Origin: Ramlibacter henchirensis
GTDB lineage: Bacteria > Pseudomonadota > Gammaproteobacteria > Burkholderiales > Burkholderiaceae_C
Reading direction: 5' to 3'
Length of the DNA: 64,000 bases
NCBI RefSeq assembly: GCF_004682015.1
Contig: NZ_SMLM01000002.1
Location: 992,001 to 1,056,000 of the forward strand
Shown here: piece by piece, positions 33,429 through 42,149 of the stretch
How positions within the stretch are numbered: the first letter of the stretch is position 1
Layout: the number at the start of each line of letters is the position of its first letter
Notes under the pieces: model-generated
Told to the model about the DNA's origin: nothing
Database searches by the model: none
Seen by the model: the letters and a program-made list of their open reading frames with translations, nothing else
Made by a program: the position numbers and the translations under genes

Positions 33429-33507
33429 GGCCCACTGTAGGCGCGGAGATGCACGGCGTGTCGTCTCGCATCCACGCAAGCTCCTGTAGGAGCACTCGCG
33501 CAGCAAC

Positions 33508-35958
33508 TCATCGAGTGTCGCGCTCCATGTCGCGCAGGATGCGATCCAGCCGGGTGGACAGCTGCTCGGTCGTGAGCTTCTCGCGAAACCGCTCGACCAT
33601 CAAAGGCAGGCTCATGGGACTGGGATGCCGCAGTTCCACCAGCACCAGCTCGCGCTCGCGGATCCGCTCCATCGTCGAGCGCAGCCGCAAGATCTCCAGC
33701 TCCTGGCTGAGCACCTCCTGCTCCGCCTGCGACAGCAGCAGGTTGCCACGGTCGTACTTGCGGAAGACCTCGTAGAACAGGCCGCTGGACGCCTGAAGCT
33801 GCCGCATGCTCTTGGGCTGGCCCGGGTAGCCGGCGAACACCAGCCCGGCCACGCGCGCGATCTCGCGGAAACGCCGCTGCGCCAGCTCGGACGAGTTGAG
33901 CGAATCCAGCACGTCGTGCAGCAGGTCGCCGGTGGCGAAGATGCCCTTGTCGCGCACCGGCGCCAGGTCGAACGGCTCGGCGCTCACCAGCTCGAAGCCG
34001 TAGTCGTTCACCGAGATGCTGAAGGTGTTGGGCCGGTCGCGCGCGAGCCGCCAGGCCAGCAGGCTGGCCAGCCCCAGGTGCACGTGGCGCCCCGCGAACG
34101 GATGGATGTAGAGGTGCTGGCCTTCGCGCGAGCGCAAGCTCTCCACCAGCACGGTGAGCGGCGTCGGGATGCGCGACAGCCGTGCCTGCGTTTCGAGCAT
34201 CGGCCGCGCGGCCTGCAGTTCCGGATGCGGATAGCGGCCGGCGGCGGCCGTCTGCATCATCTCCAGCACCGCGTCGCCCAGCTCGGTCGAGAGCGCCATC
34301 TTGCTGCCGCTCCAGGTCGGCACCGTGCCCTTGTTGCGCGTCGCGCGCCGAACGTACGCGGCCATCTCCTGCACGCGGACGAACTCCAGCAGCTTGCCGG
34401 CGAAGTAGAAGCAGTCGCCCTTGCGCAGGCGCGCGATGAAGCCTTCCTCGATCGTGCCGAGCGTGCCGCCGGAGAGGTACTTCACCTGCATCGACGCGTC
34501 GCTCACGATGGTGCCCACCGACATTCGGTGCCGGCGCGCGATGCCCCGATCGGGCACATGCCACACGCCCTCGTCGTTGCGGCGGATGCGGTGGTAGTCC
34601 GGATACGCCGCCAGGCTTTCGCCGCCGCGCTCGCAGAACGTCAGGGCCCAGTCGAACTCCTCGCGCGTGAGCGTCCGGTACGCCCAGGCCGTGCGCACTT
34701 CGTCGAACAGCTCATCGGACGTGAAGCCGCCACCGAGCGCGATCGTGACCACGTGCTGCACGAGCACATCGAGGGGCTTGGCCGGTGACTCGCGTCGTTC
34801 GATGCGGCCTTCGTAGGCGGCGCAGCGCGCGGCCGCCGCCTCGATGATCTCCATCGTGTTCGTGGGCACCAGCGTGAGCCGGCTGGCGCGGCCCGGCGCG
34901 TGGCCGCTGCGGCCCGCGCGCTGCATGATCCGCGCGACGCCCTTGGCCGATCCGATCTGCAGCACGCGCTCGACCGGCAGGAAATCCACGCCGAGGTCGA
35001 GCGAGGAGGTCGCCACCACCGCGCGCAGCGTGCCGTCCTTGAGGCCCAGCTCCACCCACTCGCGCGTGGCGCGGTCCAGCGAGCCGTGGTGCAGAGCGAT
35101 CTGTCCCGCCCACTCCGGCCTGGCTTCCAGCAGCAGCTGGTACCAGATCTCCGCCTGCGAGCGCACGTTGGTGAAGACCAGCGTGGTGCCCTCGGCCCGC
35201 GCGATCTCGTCCACCACCGGCTCCTGCATGCGCTTGCCCAGATGGCCGGCCCAGGAGTACTTGCCGGGGTCCGGCGGGATCAGCGTGTCGATCACGAGCT
35301 GCTTGTCGATCTTGCCGCGCACCAGCACCGGCGAAGGCTGCGCGGCTTCGCCGCACAGCACCTTCATCGCCTCTTCCAGGTTGCCGAGCGTCGCGCTCAG
35401 CCCCCAGGTCACCAGGCCGGGATTGAAGCGGCGCAGCCGGGCGAGCGCCAGCTGCGCCTGCACGCCGCGCTTGCTGCCGATCAGCTCGTGCCATTCGTCG
35501 ACCACGACGAACTCGACGGCGCCCAGTTCGTCGCGGCTGTTCTCGCGCGTGAGCATCAGGCTGAGCGACTCGGGCGTGGTCACCAGCACGGTGGGGAAGC
35601 GCCGGTCCTGTTTCGCCCGCTCACCCGCGGCCGTGTCGCCGGTGCGCTGGCCGATGGTCCAGTTGGGCGCAAGGTCCTGCAGCGGCTGCGTGAGAGCGCG
35701 CGTGGTGTCCGCCGCCAGCGCGCGCATCGGTGTGAGCCACAAAGCACGCAGGGGTTCGGCCGAGCGGCCGGGCGGATGCCGCTGCAGCAGCGCGTCGAGC
35801 ATGCCCAGCCACACCGCGTACGTCTTCCCCGCGCCCGTCGTCGCGTGCAGCAATCCGCTGCGGCCTTCGGAAACGCCCCGCCAGACGTCGCGCTGGAAGG
35901 CGAAGGGCTGCCAGCCGCGAGCAGCCATCCACTCCCGGCCGGGGCTCGTGGACCTCAT
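33508..35958 (-). CDS. Ligase-associated DEXH-box DNA helicase (Lhr-like)
   Basis: An 816-residue superfamily 2 helicase. Walker A is TTGAGKTYAVW (42-46 core), motif II is VVDEWHELIGSKRG (DEWH), motif III is SATLGN and motif VI is QRAGRSGHAPGR. After the two RecA domains comes a winged-helix/Lhr core region. The family is found in operons with an ATP-dependent ligase and a beta-lactamase-fold exonuclease for DNA repair. Here those partners are at 44598-47347, about 8.6 kb away on the same strand. The ATG at 35958 gives the family N terminus; about 120 upstream in-frame codons are antisense to the Bug gene. It diverges from that gene across 112 bases, which contain an imperfect ATCGA/TCGAT inverted repeat (36009-36027). 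Confidence 0.9.
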   Translation of the reverse strand: MRSTSPGREWMAARGWQPFAFQRDVWRGVSEGRSGLLHATTGAGKTYAVWLGMLDALLQRHPPGRSAEPLRALWLTPMRALAADTTRALTQPLQDLAPNWTIGQRTGDTAAGERAKQDRRFPTVLVTTPESLSLMLTRENSRDELGAVEFVVVDEWHELIGSKRGVQAQLALARLRRFNPGLVTWGLSATLGNLEEAMKVLCGEAAQPSPVLVRGKIDKQLVIDTLIPPDPGKYSWAGHLGKRMQEPVVDEIARAEGTTLVFTNVRSQAEIWYQLLLEARPEWAGQIALHHGSLDRATREWVELGLKDGTLRAVVATSSLDLGVDFLPVERVLQIGSAKGVARIMQRAGRSGHAPGRASRLTLVPTNTMEIIEAAAARCAAYEGRIERRESPAKPLDVLVQHVVTIALGGGFTSDELFDEVRTAWAYRTLTREEFDWALTFCERGGESLAAYPDYHRIRRNDEGVWHVPDRGIARRHRMSVGTIVSDASMQVKYLSGGTLGTIEEGFIARLRKGDCFYFAGKLLEFVRVQEMAAYVRRATRNKGTVPTWSGSKMALSTELGDAVLEMMQTAAAGRYPHPELQAARPMLETQARLSRIPTPLTVLVESLRSREGQHLYIHPFAGRHVHLGLASLLAWRLARDRPNTFSISVNDYGFELVSAEPFDLAPVRDKGIFATGDLLHDVLDSLNSSELAQRRFREIARVAGLVFAGYPGQPKSMRQLQASSGLFYEVFRKYDRGNLLLSQAEQEVLSQELEILRLRSTMERIRERELVLVELRHPSPMSLPLMVERFREKLTTEQLSTRLDRILRDMERDTR

Positions 35959-36070
35959 CTCATGGTCGGGCTCATCCAGCCGGCGGGACACAGGGTTTTG
36001 AGGGATAGATCGATTCGATCGGTCGATTGTGCGGCTAGAGTGATCGGTTCCGTCCCGAGGAGACCAGCCC

Positions 36071-37036
36071 ATGCGCATGCGCCTTCGCATACTTCCCGTC
36101 CTGTTCATCGCGACGCTCGGCGCATGGGGACCGCATGCCGCCGCGCAGGACAAGCCGCCGCTGCGCATCCTGGTCGGCTTCCCGCCGGGCGGCTCGGCCG
36201 ACGTGATCGCGCGCCTGGTGGGCGATGCGATCCGCGAGGACTTCGGGACCATCGTGGTGGAGAACCGCCCCGGCGCGGGCGGCCGCATCGCGCTCGCCGC
36301 GGTCAAGCAGGCCAAGCCCGACGGCCAGACCGTGATCGTGCTGCCCAGCGGCCCGATGGTGCTGTTCCCCCACGTGTACCGGAAGCTGGACTACGACCCG
36401 GTAAAGGACTTCACCCCCGTCTCGCAGCTGGCGCGGTTCCAGTTCGGCGTGGTCTCGGGTCCCGCAAGCAACGTGAAGACGGTGGCCGAAATGCTGGCCA
36501 AGGCCAAGGCCGATCCGAAGAGCGCGACCTACGGTTCGCCGGGGCAGGGAACGCTTCCGCACTTCATGGGCGTGCTGATGGAGCAGAGTACCGGCATCCC
36601 CTTCACCCACGTGCCGTTCCAGGGCGGCGCGCCGGCCAACAACGCGCTGCTGGGCGGGCACATCGGCTACAAGTTCGACGTCGTGTCGGAGACGGCCGAA
36701 CTGCACCGCACCGGCAAGGTGCGCATCATCGCGGTGACCGGCGCGAGCCGCGATCCGCAGGTGCCCGAAGTGCCGACGCTCAAGGAATCGGGCGTGAACA
36801 TGGAAGCCACGGCGTGGTTCGCGATGTATGCACCGGCCGGCGTTCCGCAGGAAGCGCTGGCCCGACTGGAACGCGCCGTCTCCAGGGCGGTAAAGACGCC
36901 CGAACTGCGCGAGCGATTCCTGAAGCTGGGCTATGAGCCGATCGGCTCGACCTCGGCCGAGTTGGCCGCGGCGCAGCGCGCCGACCTCGCGCGCTGGGAG
37001 AAGCCGATCAAGTCCACCGGCGTGGTGCTGGACTGA
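36071..37036 (+). CDS. Bug/TctC-family periplasmic solute-binding protein (1 of 3)
   Basis: A 321-residue exported receptor of the tripartite tricarboxylate transporter family. The Sec signal peptide is about residues 1-25 (cleavage after HAAAQ). The Bug signatures ILVGFPPGGSADVIARLVG and VVENRPGAGGRIAL are intact. The two-lobe fold usually holds a carboxylated ligand through water molecules. A GAGGAG ribosome-binding site precedes the ATG. It leads a five-gene plus-strand operon. No TctA/TctB membrane subunits are in the window, so it may use distant ones or act as a sensor. Confidence 0.9.
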   Translation: MRMRLRILPVLFIATLGAWGPHAAAQDKPPLRILVGFPPGGSADVIARLVGDAIREDFGTIVVENRPGAGGRIALAAVKQAKPDGQTVIVLPSGPMVLFPHVYRKLDYDPVKDFTPVSQLARFQFGVVSGPASNVKTVAEMLAKAKADPKSATYGSPGQGTLPHFMGVLMEQSTGIPFTHVPFQGGAPANNALLGGHIGYKFDVVSETAELHRTGKVRIIAVTGASRDPQVPEVPTLKESGVNMEATAWFAMYAPAGVPQEALARLERAVSRAVKTPELRERFLKLGYEPIGSTSAELAAAQRADLARWEKPIKSTGVVLD

Positions 37037-37050
37037 AGGAGAGACGAAAG

Positions 37051-38028
37051 ATGAACAAACGCATTTCGCTGCTCGCGGTCGCGAGCGCCCTTCTTGCCGC
37101 CGCCACGGCACCGGCCGCGGCACAGTCCCCCGCCTGGCCCAGCAAGCCGGTGAAGATCCTGGTGGGCTCGCCGCCCGGCGGCCCGTCCGACATCACGGCG
37201 CGCCTGTTCGCCGAACAATTGAACAAGCGCGGCGGCCAGCCGGTCGTGGTGGAGAACCGGCCCGGCGCGGGCAACAACCTCGCGGCCGGCGTCGCCGCGA
37301 AAGCCGAAGCCGACGGGCACACGCTCGTGCTCAGCCCCGACACGGTCCTCACGGTGAACCCGCTGGTCTACCGCAACCAGAACTTCGACGCGCGCAACGA
37401 CCTGCTGTCGGTCTCGGTGCTCACCAGCTTCACGCAGATGCTGGTGTGCAACCCGAAGGTCGGCGTGAAGACGCTCGGCGAACTCGCGGCCAAGGCCAAG
37501 TCCGATCGCATGACCTATGCGAGCGGCGGCCCGGGCGTGCCGGGACACCTGGCGGCCGAGATGTTCCTGCAGGCCTCGGGCGCGAAGATGCAGCACGTGC
37601 CTTACCGCGGGCCCGCTCCGGCGACGCAGGCGGTGCTCGCGGGCGAGGTGGACTGCGGATTCCTGGCCACGCCGACGGTCATCCAGCACGTCAAGGCCGA
37701 CAAGCTGCGCGCCCTGGCCGTGTCCTCCTCCACCCCTTCGCCCCTGGCGCCCGATGTGCCGACGCTGGCCAAGGCGCTCAACCAGCCGGAGCTCGACGCG
37801 ACCTTCCGTCTCGTGCTGCAGGCCCCCAGCGGCACGCCGCCCGCCGTCGTCGCGCAGATCGAGCGCGCGGCCGCCGAGATCATGAAGGACCCGCAGGTCC
37901 GCTCCCGGCTTCAGGCATCGGACCTGGTGGCGCAGGGCACGACTTCGGCCCAGGCGCAGCAGGTGATGAAGACGGAGATCGCGCGCTGGGAGCCGCTGGT
38001 CAAGCGGCTGGACCTCAAGGCGGACTGA
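37051..38028 (+). CDS. Bug/TctC-family periplasmic solute-binding protein (2 of 3)
   Basis: A 325-residue paralogue of the preceding gene, 14 bases after it, with its own AAGGAGAG ribosome-binding site. Signal peptide about 1-25 (cleavage after PAAAQ). Signatures ILVGSPPGGPSDITARLFA and VVVENRPGAGNNLAAGVAA. The ligand-loop residues differ from copy 1 (GSPPGGPSD versus GFPPGGSAD), consistent with a different ligand. The remaining sequence is divergent enough that the three copies are not recent duplicates. Confidence 0.9.
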   Translation: MNKRISLLAVASALLAAATAPAAAQSPAWPSKPVKILVGSPPGGPSDITARLFAEQLNKRGGQPVVVENRPGAGNNLAAGVAAKAEADGHTLVLSPDTVLTVNPLVYRNQNFDARNDLLSVSVLTSFTQMLVCNPKVGVKTLGELAAKAKSDRMTYASGGPGVPGHLAAEMFLQASGAKMQHVPYRGPAPATQAVLAGEVDCGFLATPTVIQHVKADKLRALAVSSSTPSPLAPDVPTLAKALNQPELDATFRLVLQAPSGTPPAVVAQIERAAAEIMKDPQVRSRLQASDLVAQGTTSAQAQQVMKTEIARWEPLVKRLDLKAD

Positions 38029-38047
38029 CGTGCAAGGAGCTCATTCC

Positions 38048-39004
38048 ATGAAACAACTGGTCTTCGGCGCGGCGCTCGCGCTGGCAGCCGTGCCCGCCGC
38101 ATTCGCGCAGGGCGACTGGCCCTCCAGGCCGGTGAAACTCATCGTCAATTTCCCCGCAGGCCGCCCGCTCGACGTGCTGGCGCGCTCGGTCGGCGAGGCG
38201 CTGCAAGGCCAGTTCAAGCAGCCCTTCGTCGTCGAGAACCGCGCGGGAGCCGGCGGCAACATCGGCGCCGACGCCGTCGCCAAGGCCGCAGCGGACGGCC
38301 ACACGGTGCTGTTCGGCATCGACTCGACGTTCACCGTCAATCCGCACATCTACAAGGGCATGGCGTTCAAGCCGGCGGACTTGCGGCCGCTGGTGGTGAT
38401 GAGTTCCTCCGGGCTGCTGGTGGGCGTGCACCCGTCGAACGGCTTCAAGACGATGGCCGACCTCGTCGCCGCGGGCAAGGCCAAGGGCGTGAGCTTCAGC
38501 AGCGCGGGCAGCGGCAGCCCCGGCCACCTGGCCGCCGAGATGTTCACCGACGCCACCGGCATGAAGATCACGCACGTGCCCTACAAGGGCAACGCGCCGG
38601 CGGTGACGGCGGTGCTCTCGGGCGAGGTCACCGGCGGCGTGCTGGCGACGCCGGGGATGCTGCCGCACGTCAAGGCCGGCAAGGTCACGCCGCTGGCCGT
38701 CACCAGCCGCCAGCGCTCGCAGCTCGCGCCCGACGTGCCGACGGTCGGCGAAGCCGGCTTGCCGCAGCTGGAGCAGGAGGTGCTCTACGTCGTCATGGTG
38801 CCGGCGGCAACGCCCGAGCCCATCGCACAGAAGCTGCAGCAGGGCGTGGCCGAGGCCCTGACACGGCCCGAGATGCGCACCAGGCTGCAAAGCCTGGACA
38901 TGCACCACGAGGGGCAGCAAGGCGCGGCCGCGGCCAAGCGGCTGGCCGACCTCTCGGAGCGTTATGGCAAGGTGATCCGCGCCACGGGGATGAAGGTCGA
39001 ATGA
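38048..39004 (+). CDS. Bug/TctC-family periplasmic solute-binding protein (3 of 3)
   Basis: A 318-residue receptor with signal peptide about 1-21 (cleavage after AAFAQ). The glycine-rich ligand loop is altered: LIVNFPAGRPLDVLARSVG, where relatives have PAGGPxD, while VVENRAGAGGNIGADAVA is ordinary. The start at 38048 is decided by AAGGAG at 38034-38039; the in-frame GTG at 38030 lies upstream of that site. The final codons overlap the sulfatase start (ATGA), so receptor 3 and sulfatase are translationally coupled. That makes it the best candidate for the receptor matched to the sulfatase substrate. Confidence 0.9.
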   Translation: MKQLVFGAALALAAVPAAFAQGDWPSRPVKLIVNFPAGRPLDVLARSVGEALQGQFKQPFVVENRAGAGGNIGADAVAKAAADGHTVLFGIDSTFTVNPHIYKGMAFKPADLRPLVVMSSSGLLVGVHPSNGFKTMADLVAAGKAKGVSFSSAGSGSPGHLAAEMFTDATGMKITHVPYKGNAPAVTAVLSGEVTGGVLATPGMLPHVKAGKVTPLAVTSRQRSQLAPDVPTVGEAGLPQLEQEVLYVVMVPAATPEPIAQKLQQGVAEALTRPEMRTRLQSLDMHHEGQQGAAAAKRLADLSERYGKVIRATGMKVE

Positions 39005-40323
39005 TTCCGCGCCGCCCCAACTTCATCTTCATCGTCGCCGACGACCTCGGCTACGCCGACCTGGGCTGCTACGGCGGCCGCGAAGCGGACTTCGGTGCGG
39101 TGTCGCCGGTGCTCGACGGGCTCGCCGCCGCGGGGCTGAAGTTCACGCAGGGCTATGCGAACTCGCCCGTGTGTTCGCCGACGCGATTCGCGCTGATGAC
39201 GGCGCGTTACCAGTACCGGCTGCGCGGCGCGGCGGAAGAACCGATCAGCAGCCGCAGCAAGGGCAGCACCACGCTCGGCCTGCCGCCGGAGCATCCCACC
39301 CTGCCCTCGCTGCTGCGCGACGCGGGGTATCGCACGGCGCTGATCGGCAAGTGGCACCTGGGCTATCCGCCGGTGTTCGGGCCGCTCAAGTCGGGCTACG
39401 AGGAGTTCTTCGGCCCCATGTCGGGCGGCGTCGACTACTTCAGCCACGCGAGCAACAACGGCACGCACGACCTCTACGTCGGCGAGGAAGAGAAGCACGA
39501 GGAGGGCTACCTCACCGACCTGATCTCGAAGCGCGCGGTGGACTACATCGACCGCATGGCGGCCGGCGGCGCGCCCTTCTTCCTGAGCCTGCACTACACG
39601 GCGCCGCACTGGCCCTGGGAGACGCGCGACGACGCGCACCTGGCCGGCGAAGTGAAGGACAACCTGTTCCACCTGCACGGCGGCAACATCCACACCTACC
39701 GCCGCATGATCCACCACATGGACGAAGGCATCGGCTGGGTGATGCAGGCGCTGCGCCGCCACGGCCTCGCCGACGACACGCTGGTGGTCTTCACCAGCGA
39801 CAACGGCGGCGAACGCTTCTCCGACAACTGGCCGCTGGTGGGCGGCAAGATGGACCTGACCGAAGGCGGCATCCGCGTGCCCTGGATCGCGCACTGGCCG
39901 GCGGTGATCGCACCGGGCGGCGTGACGCCGCAGCACTGCATGACGATGGACTGGTCGGCCACGATGATCGAAGCGGCCGGCGCCCGAGCACATCCCGATT
40001 ACCCGCTGGACGGCGTGTCTTTGCTGCCGGTGCTGCGCGACGCGGGTGCGACGTTCCAGCGTCCGCTGCACTGGCGCATGAACCACCGCGGCCAGCGCGC
40101 ACTGCGCGAGGGCCGCTGGAAGTACCTGCGCGTGGACGGCCACGACTACCTGTTCGACGTGGAAGCCGACGAGCGCGAGCGCGCCAACCTCGGATCGCGC
40201 GATCCGCAGCGGCTGGAGCGAATGCGCGCGCAGTGGGAGGCGTGGAACGCGGACATGCCGCCGATTCCTGGCGACGCAACGGTGAGCCTGGGCTACGGCA
40301 TCAAGGACATGCCGCAGCGGTGA
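39001..40323 (+). CDS. Cytoplasmic Cys-type sulfatase
   Basis: A 440-residue alkaline-phosphatase-superfamily sulfatase. The metal site begins FIVADDLGYADLGCYGG. The formylglycine motif is CSPTR within ANSPVCSPTRFALMTARYQY, the Cys type matured by formylglycine-generating enzyme. LIGKWHLG and VFTSDNGGE supply further catalytic and metal residues. There is no signal peptide, so hydrolysis of sulfate esters would occur in the cytoplasm after uptake. A formylglycine-generating enzyme gene is not seen in the window. It overlaps Bug 3 by 4 bases and is followed 25 bases later by a SulP carrier. The substrate is unknown. Confidence 0.92.
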   Translation: MIPRRPNFIFIVADDLGYADLGCYGGREADFGAVSPVLDGLAAAGLKFTQGYANSPVCSPTRFALMTARYQYRLRGAAEEPISSRSKGSTTLGLPPEHPTLPSLLRDAGYRTALIGKWHLGYPPVFGPLKSGYEEFFGPMSGGVDYFSHASNNGTHDLYVGEEEKHEEGYLTDLISKRAVDYIDRMAAGGAPFFLSLHYTAPHWPWETRDDAHLAGEVKDNLFHLHGGNIHTYRRMIHHMDEGIGWVMQALRRHGLADDTLVVFTSDNGGERFSDNWPLVGGKMDLTEGGIRVPWIAHWPAVIAPGGVTPQHCMTMDWSATMIEAAGARAHPDYPLDGVSLLPVLRDAGATFQRPLHWRMNHRGQRALREGRWKYLRVDGHDYLFDVEADERERANLGSRDPQRLERMRAQWEAWNADMPPIPGDATVSLGYGIKDMPQR

Positions 40324-40348
40324 GTCGACGGTCGCTTAAGCTCGCGTG

Positions 40349-42007
40349 ATGCCGCCGAGCTTGTCCCGCTGGTTGCCCTTCCTCCGCTGGCCGCGGCCCA
40401 CCGGGGCGCTGCTGCGCGGCGAGATCATCGCGGCCCTCACGGTGACGGTGGTGATGATCCCGCAGTCGGTGGCCTACGCCGGTCTGGCCGGCATGCCGCT
40501 GGTAACGGGCCTGTACGCCACTTTCCTGCCCGCCTTGGCAGCCGTCCTCTTCAGCAGTTCGACCCGCCTCTCGGTCGGGCCGTCTGCCTTGAGCTGCGTG
40601 CTGATCGGCGCATCGCTGGTCGGCCTGGCCGAGCCCGGCAGCGGCCGCTGGGTGGAGCTGGCGGTCTGGCTTGCACTGCTGTCGGGCGCGATCCAGCTGG
40701 CCGTGGGCGCCAGCCGGTCCGCCTGGATGCTGAACCTGGTCAGCTCGCCCGTGCTCACCGGCTTCAGCCAGGCGGCCGCCGTCCTCATCATCGCGTCGCA
40801 GCTTCCTTCGCTGCTGGGCCTGCGCGGCCCGCTCTCGTCGATCCTTCAGGGCCCCGCGTCGATCGACACCGAAGCCTTGGCGTACGGGTTGGGCAGCGTG
40901 CTGCTGTTCGAGCTGGGCAAGCGGATGGCGCCCCGCGTTCCGATGGTGCTGCTGGTGCTGGCGGCCGCTGCGGCGGCAAGTGCTGCAACCGGCTACGCGG
41001 ACCGCGGCCAGGTGGTCGGCGAACTCCCGGCCGGGTTGCCGAACTTCTACTGGCCCGGCCTGCCGGCATGGGACACCTTGCGCGACCTGCTGGCCCCCGC
41101 GGTCGTCCTCGCGCTGGTCAGTTCGCTCGAAATGGCCGCCAGCGCCAAGATCGAGAGCCAGCGCGACGGCAAGCGCTGGGATGCCAACCAGGACCTGGTG
41201 GGCCAAGGCGTGGGCAAACTGGTCTCCGGGTTTTCCGGGAGCTTTCCGACCAGCACCTCCTTCTCGCGTTCGGCCATCACGCTGCATTCGGGCGCGCGTA
41301 CGGGCTGGGCCACCGTGGCGGTCACGGCGTTCGTGCTGCTCGTGCTGCTGGTTGCCACGCCGGCGCTGTACCACGTGCCGAAAGCAGTCCTCGCGGCGGT
41401 CGTGGTCGCCGCCGTGATGGGCCTGCTCAAGCCGCGCGTGTTCTCGTCGCTTTGGCAGATCAACCGGGTCGAAGCCGTGACCGCCGGCATCACCTTCGCG
41501 GTCACGCTGCTGTCCGCGCCTCGCATCTACTGGGGCGTGCTCAGCGGCGTGCTGGTGGGCCTCGCTCACTTCCTCTACACGCGTCTGCATCCGCGCATCA
41601 TCGAAGTGGGCCTGCATCCCGACGGCAGCCTGCGCGACCGCCACCTGTGGCAGCTTGCGCCCATCGCGCCGCAGACGTATGCGCTGCGCATGGATGCGGA
41701 GCTCGATTTCGCTTCGGCCTCGGATCTCGAGCGGGTGATGGTGGAACACCTGGCGGCGCATCCGGACACGCAGCATGTCGTGCTGTTCGCGCAGCCGATC
41801 AACCGCATCGACGCCACCGGCGTCGAAGTGTTCAGCACGTTGCGGCGCATGGTGCAGGGACGCGGCATGACCCTGCACGTCAGCGGCATGAAGCTGCCGG
41901 TGGAGACGGTGCTGCGCAAGGCGGGCGAGTTGCAGGAAGGACCGCTGCTGAAGCTGTACCGGACGGATGTGGAGGCGCTGCTGGCGTTCGGGCGGTTGAG
42001 CCCGTAA
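40349..42007 (+). CDS. SulP-family sulfate/anion transporter with STAS domain
   Basis: A 552-residue inner-membrane carrier with about 10-12 spans. The SulP signature is IIAALTVTVVMIPQSVAYAG near the N terminus with LFSSSTRLSVGPSALSCVLI next. The STAS domain is about residues 440-540 (TQHVVLFAQPINRIDATGVE). Start: ATG at 40349, or the GTG immediately before it at 40346. It ends the Bug-Bug-Bug-sulfatase operon. A sulfate carrier here could dispose of or recapture sulfate released by the sulfatase. It differs clearly from the SulP gene at 10555. Confidence 0.9.
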   Translation: MPPSLSRWLPFLRWPRPTGALLRGEIIAALTVTVVMIPQSVAYAGLAGMPLVTGLYATFLPALAAVLFSSSTRLSVGPSALSCVLIGASLVGLAEPGSGRWVELAVWLALLSGAIQLAVGASRSAWMLNLVSSPVLTGFSQAAAVLIIASQLPSLLGLRGPLSSILQGPASIDTEALAYGLGSVLLFELGKRMAPRVPMVLLVLAAAAAASAATGYADRGQVVGELPAGLPNFYWPGLPAWDTLRDLLAPAVVLALVSSLEMAASAKIESQRDGKRWDANQDLVGQGVGKLVSGFSGSFPTSTSFSRSAITLHSGARTGWATVAVTAFVLLVLLVATPALYHVPKAVLAAVVVAAVMGLLKPRVFSSLWQINRVEAVTAGITFAVTLLSAPRIYWGVLSGVLVGLAHFLYTRLHPRIIEVGLHPDGSLRDRHLWQLAPIAPQTYALRMDAELDFASASDLERVMVEHLAAHPDTQHVVLFAQPINRIDATGVEVFSTLRRMVQGRGMTLHVSGMKLPVETVLRKAGELQEGPLLKLYRTDVEALLAFGRLSP

Positions 42008-42021
42008 CGGCGGGGGAGAGG

Positions 42022-42132
42022 ACAGCCGTACGCAGAAAACGCAGAAAGGACGCAGAGGACGCAGAGAAGAATCCTTCCATCTATTTCTTCAGCGCTTTCT
42101 GCGTCCTTTCCGCGCTTTCTGCGTACGGCTGT
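42022..42132. repeat. Inverted repeat element with ACGCAGAAA arms
   Basis: A 111-base element in the gap between convergent genes (stops at 42007 and 42150). The outer 17 bases, ACAGCCGTACGCAGAAA, are repeated exactly in inverse at 42116-42132. Complementarity continues with mismatches to about 45 bases per arm (AGGACGCAGA blocks). The centre is AT-richer (ATCCTTCCATCTATTTCTTC). It could fold into a long hairpin acting as a two-way terminator, or be a non-autonomous mobile element. Confidence 0.8.
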
Positions 42133-42149
42133 TTGATTCTGTCGGGCGA

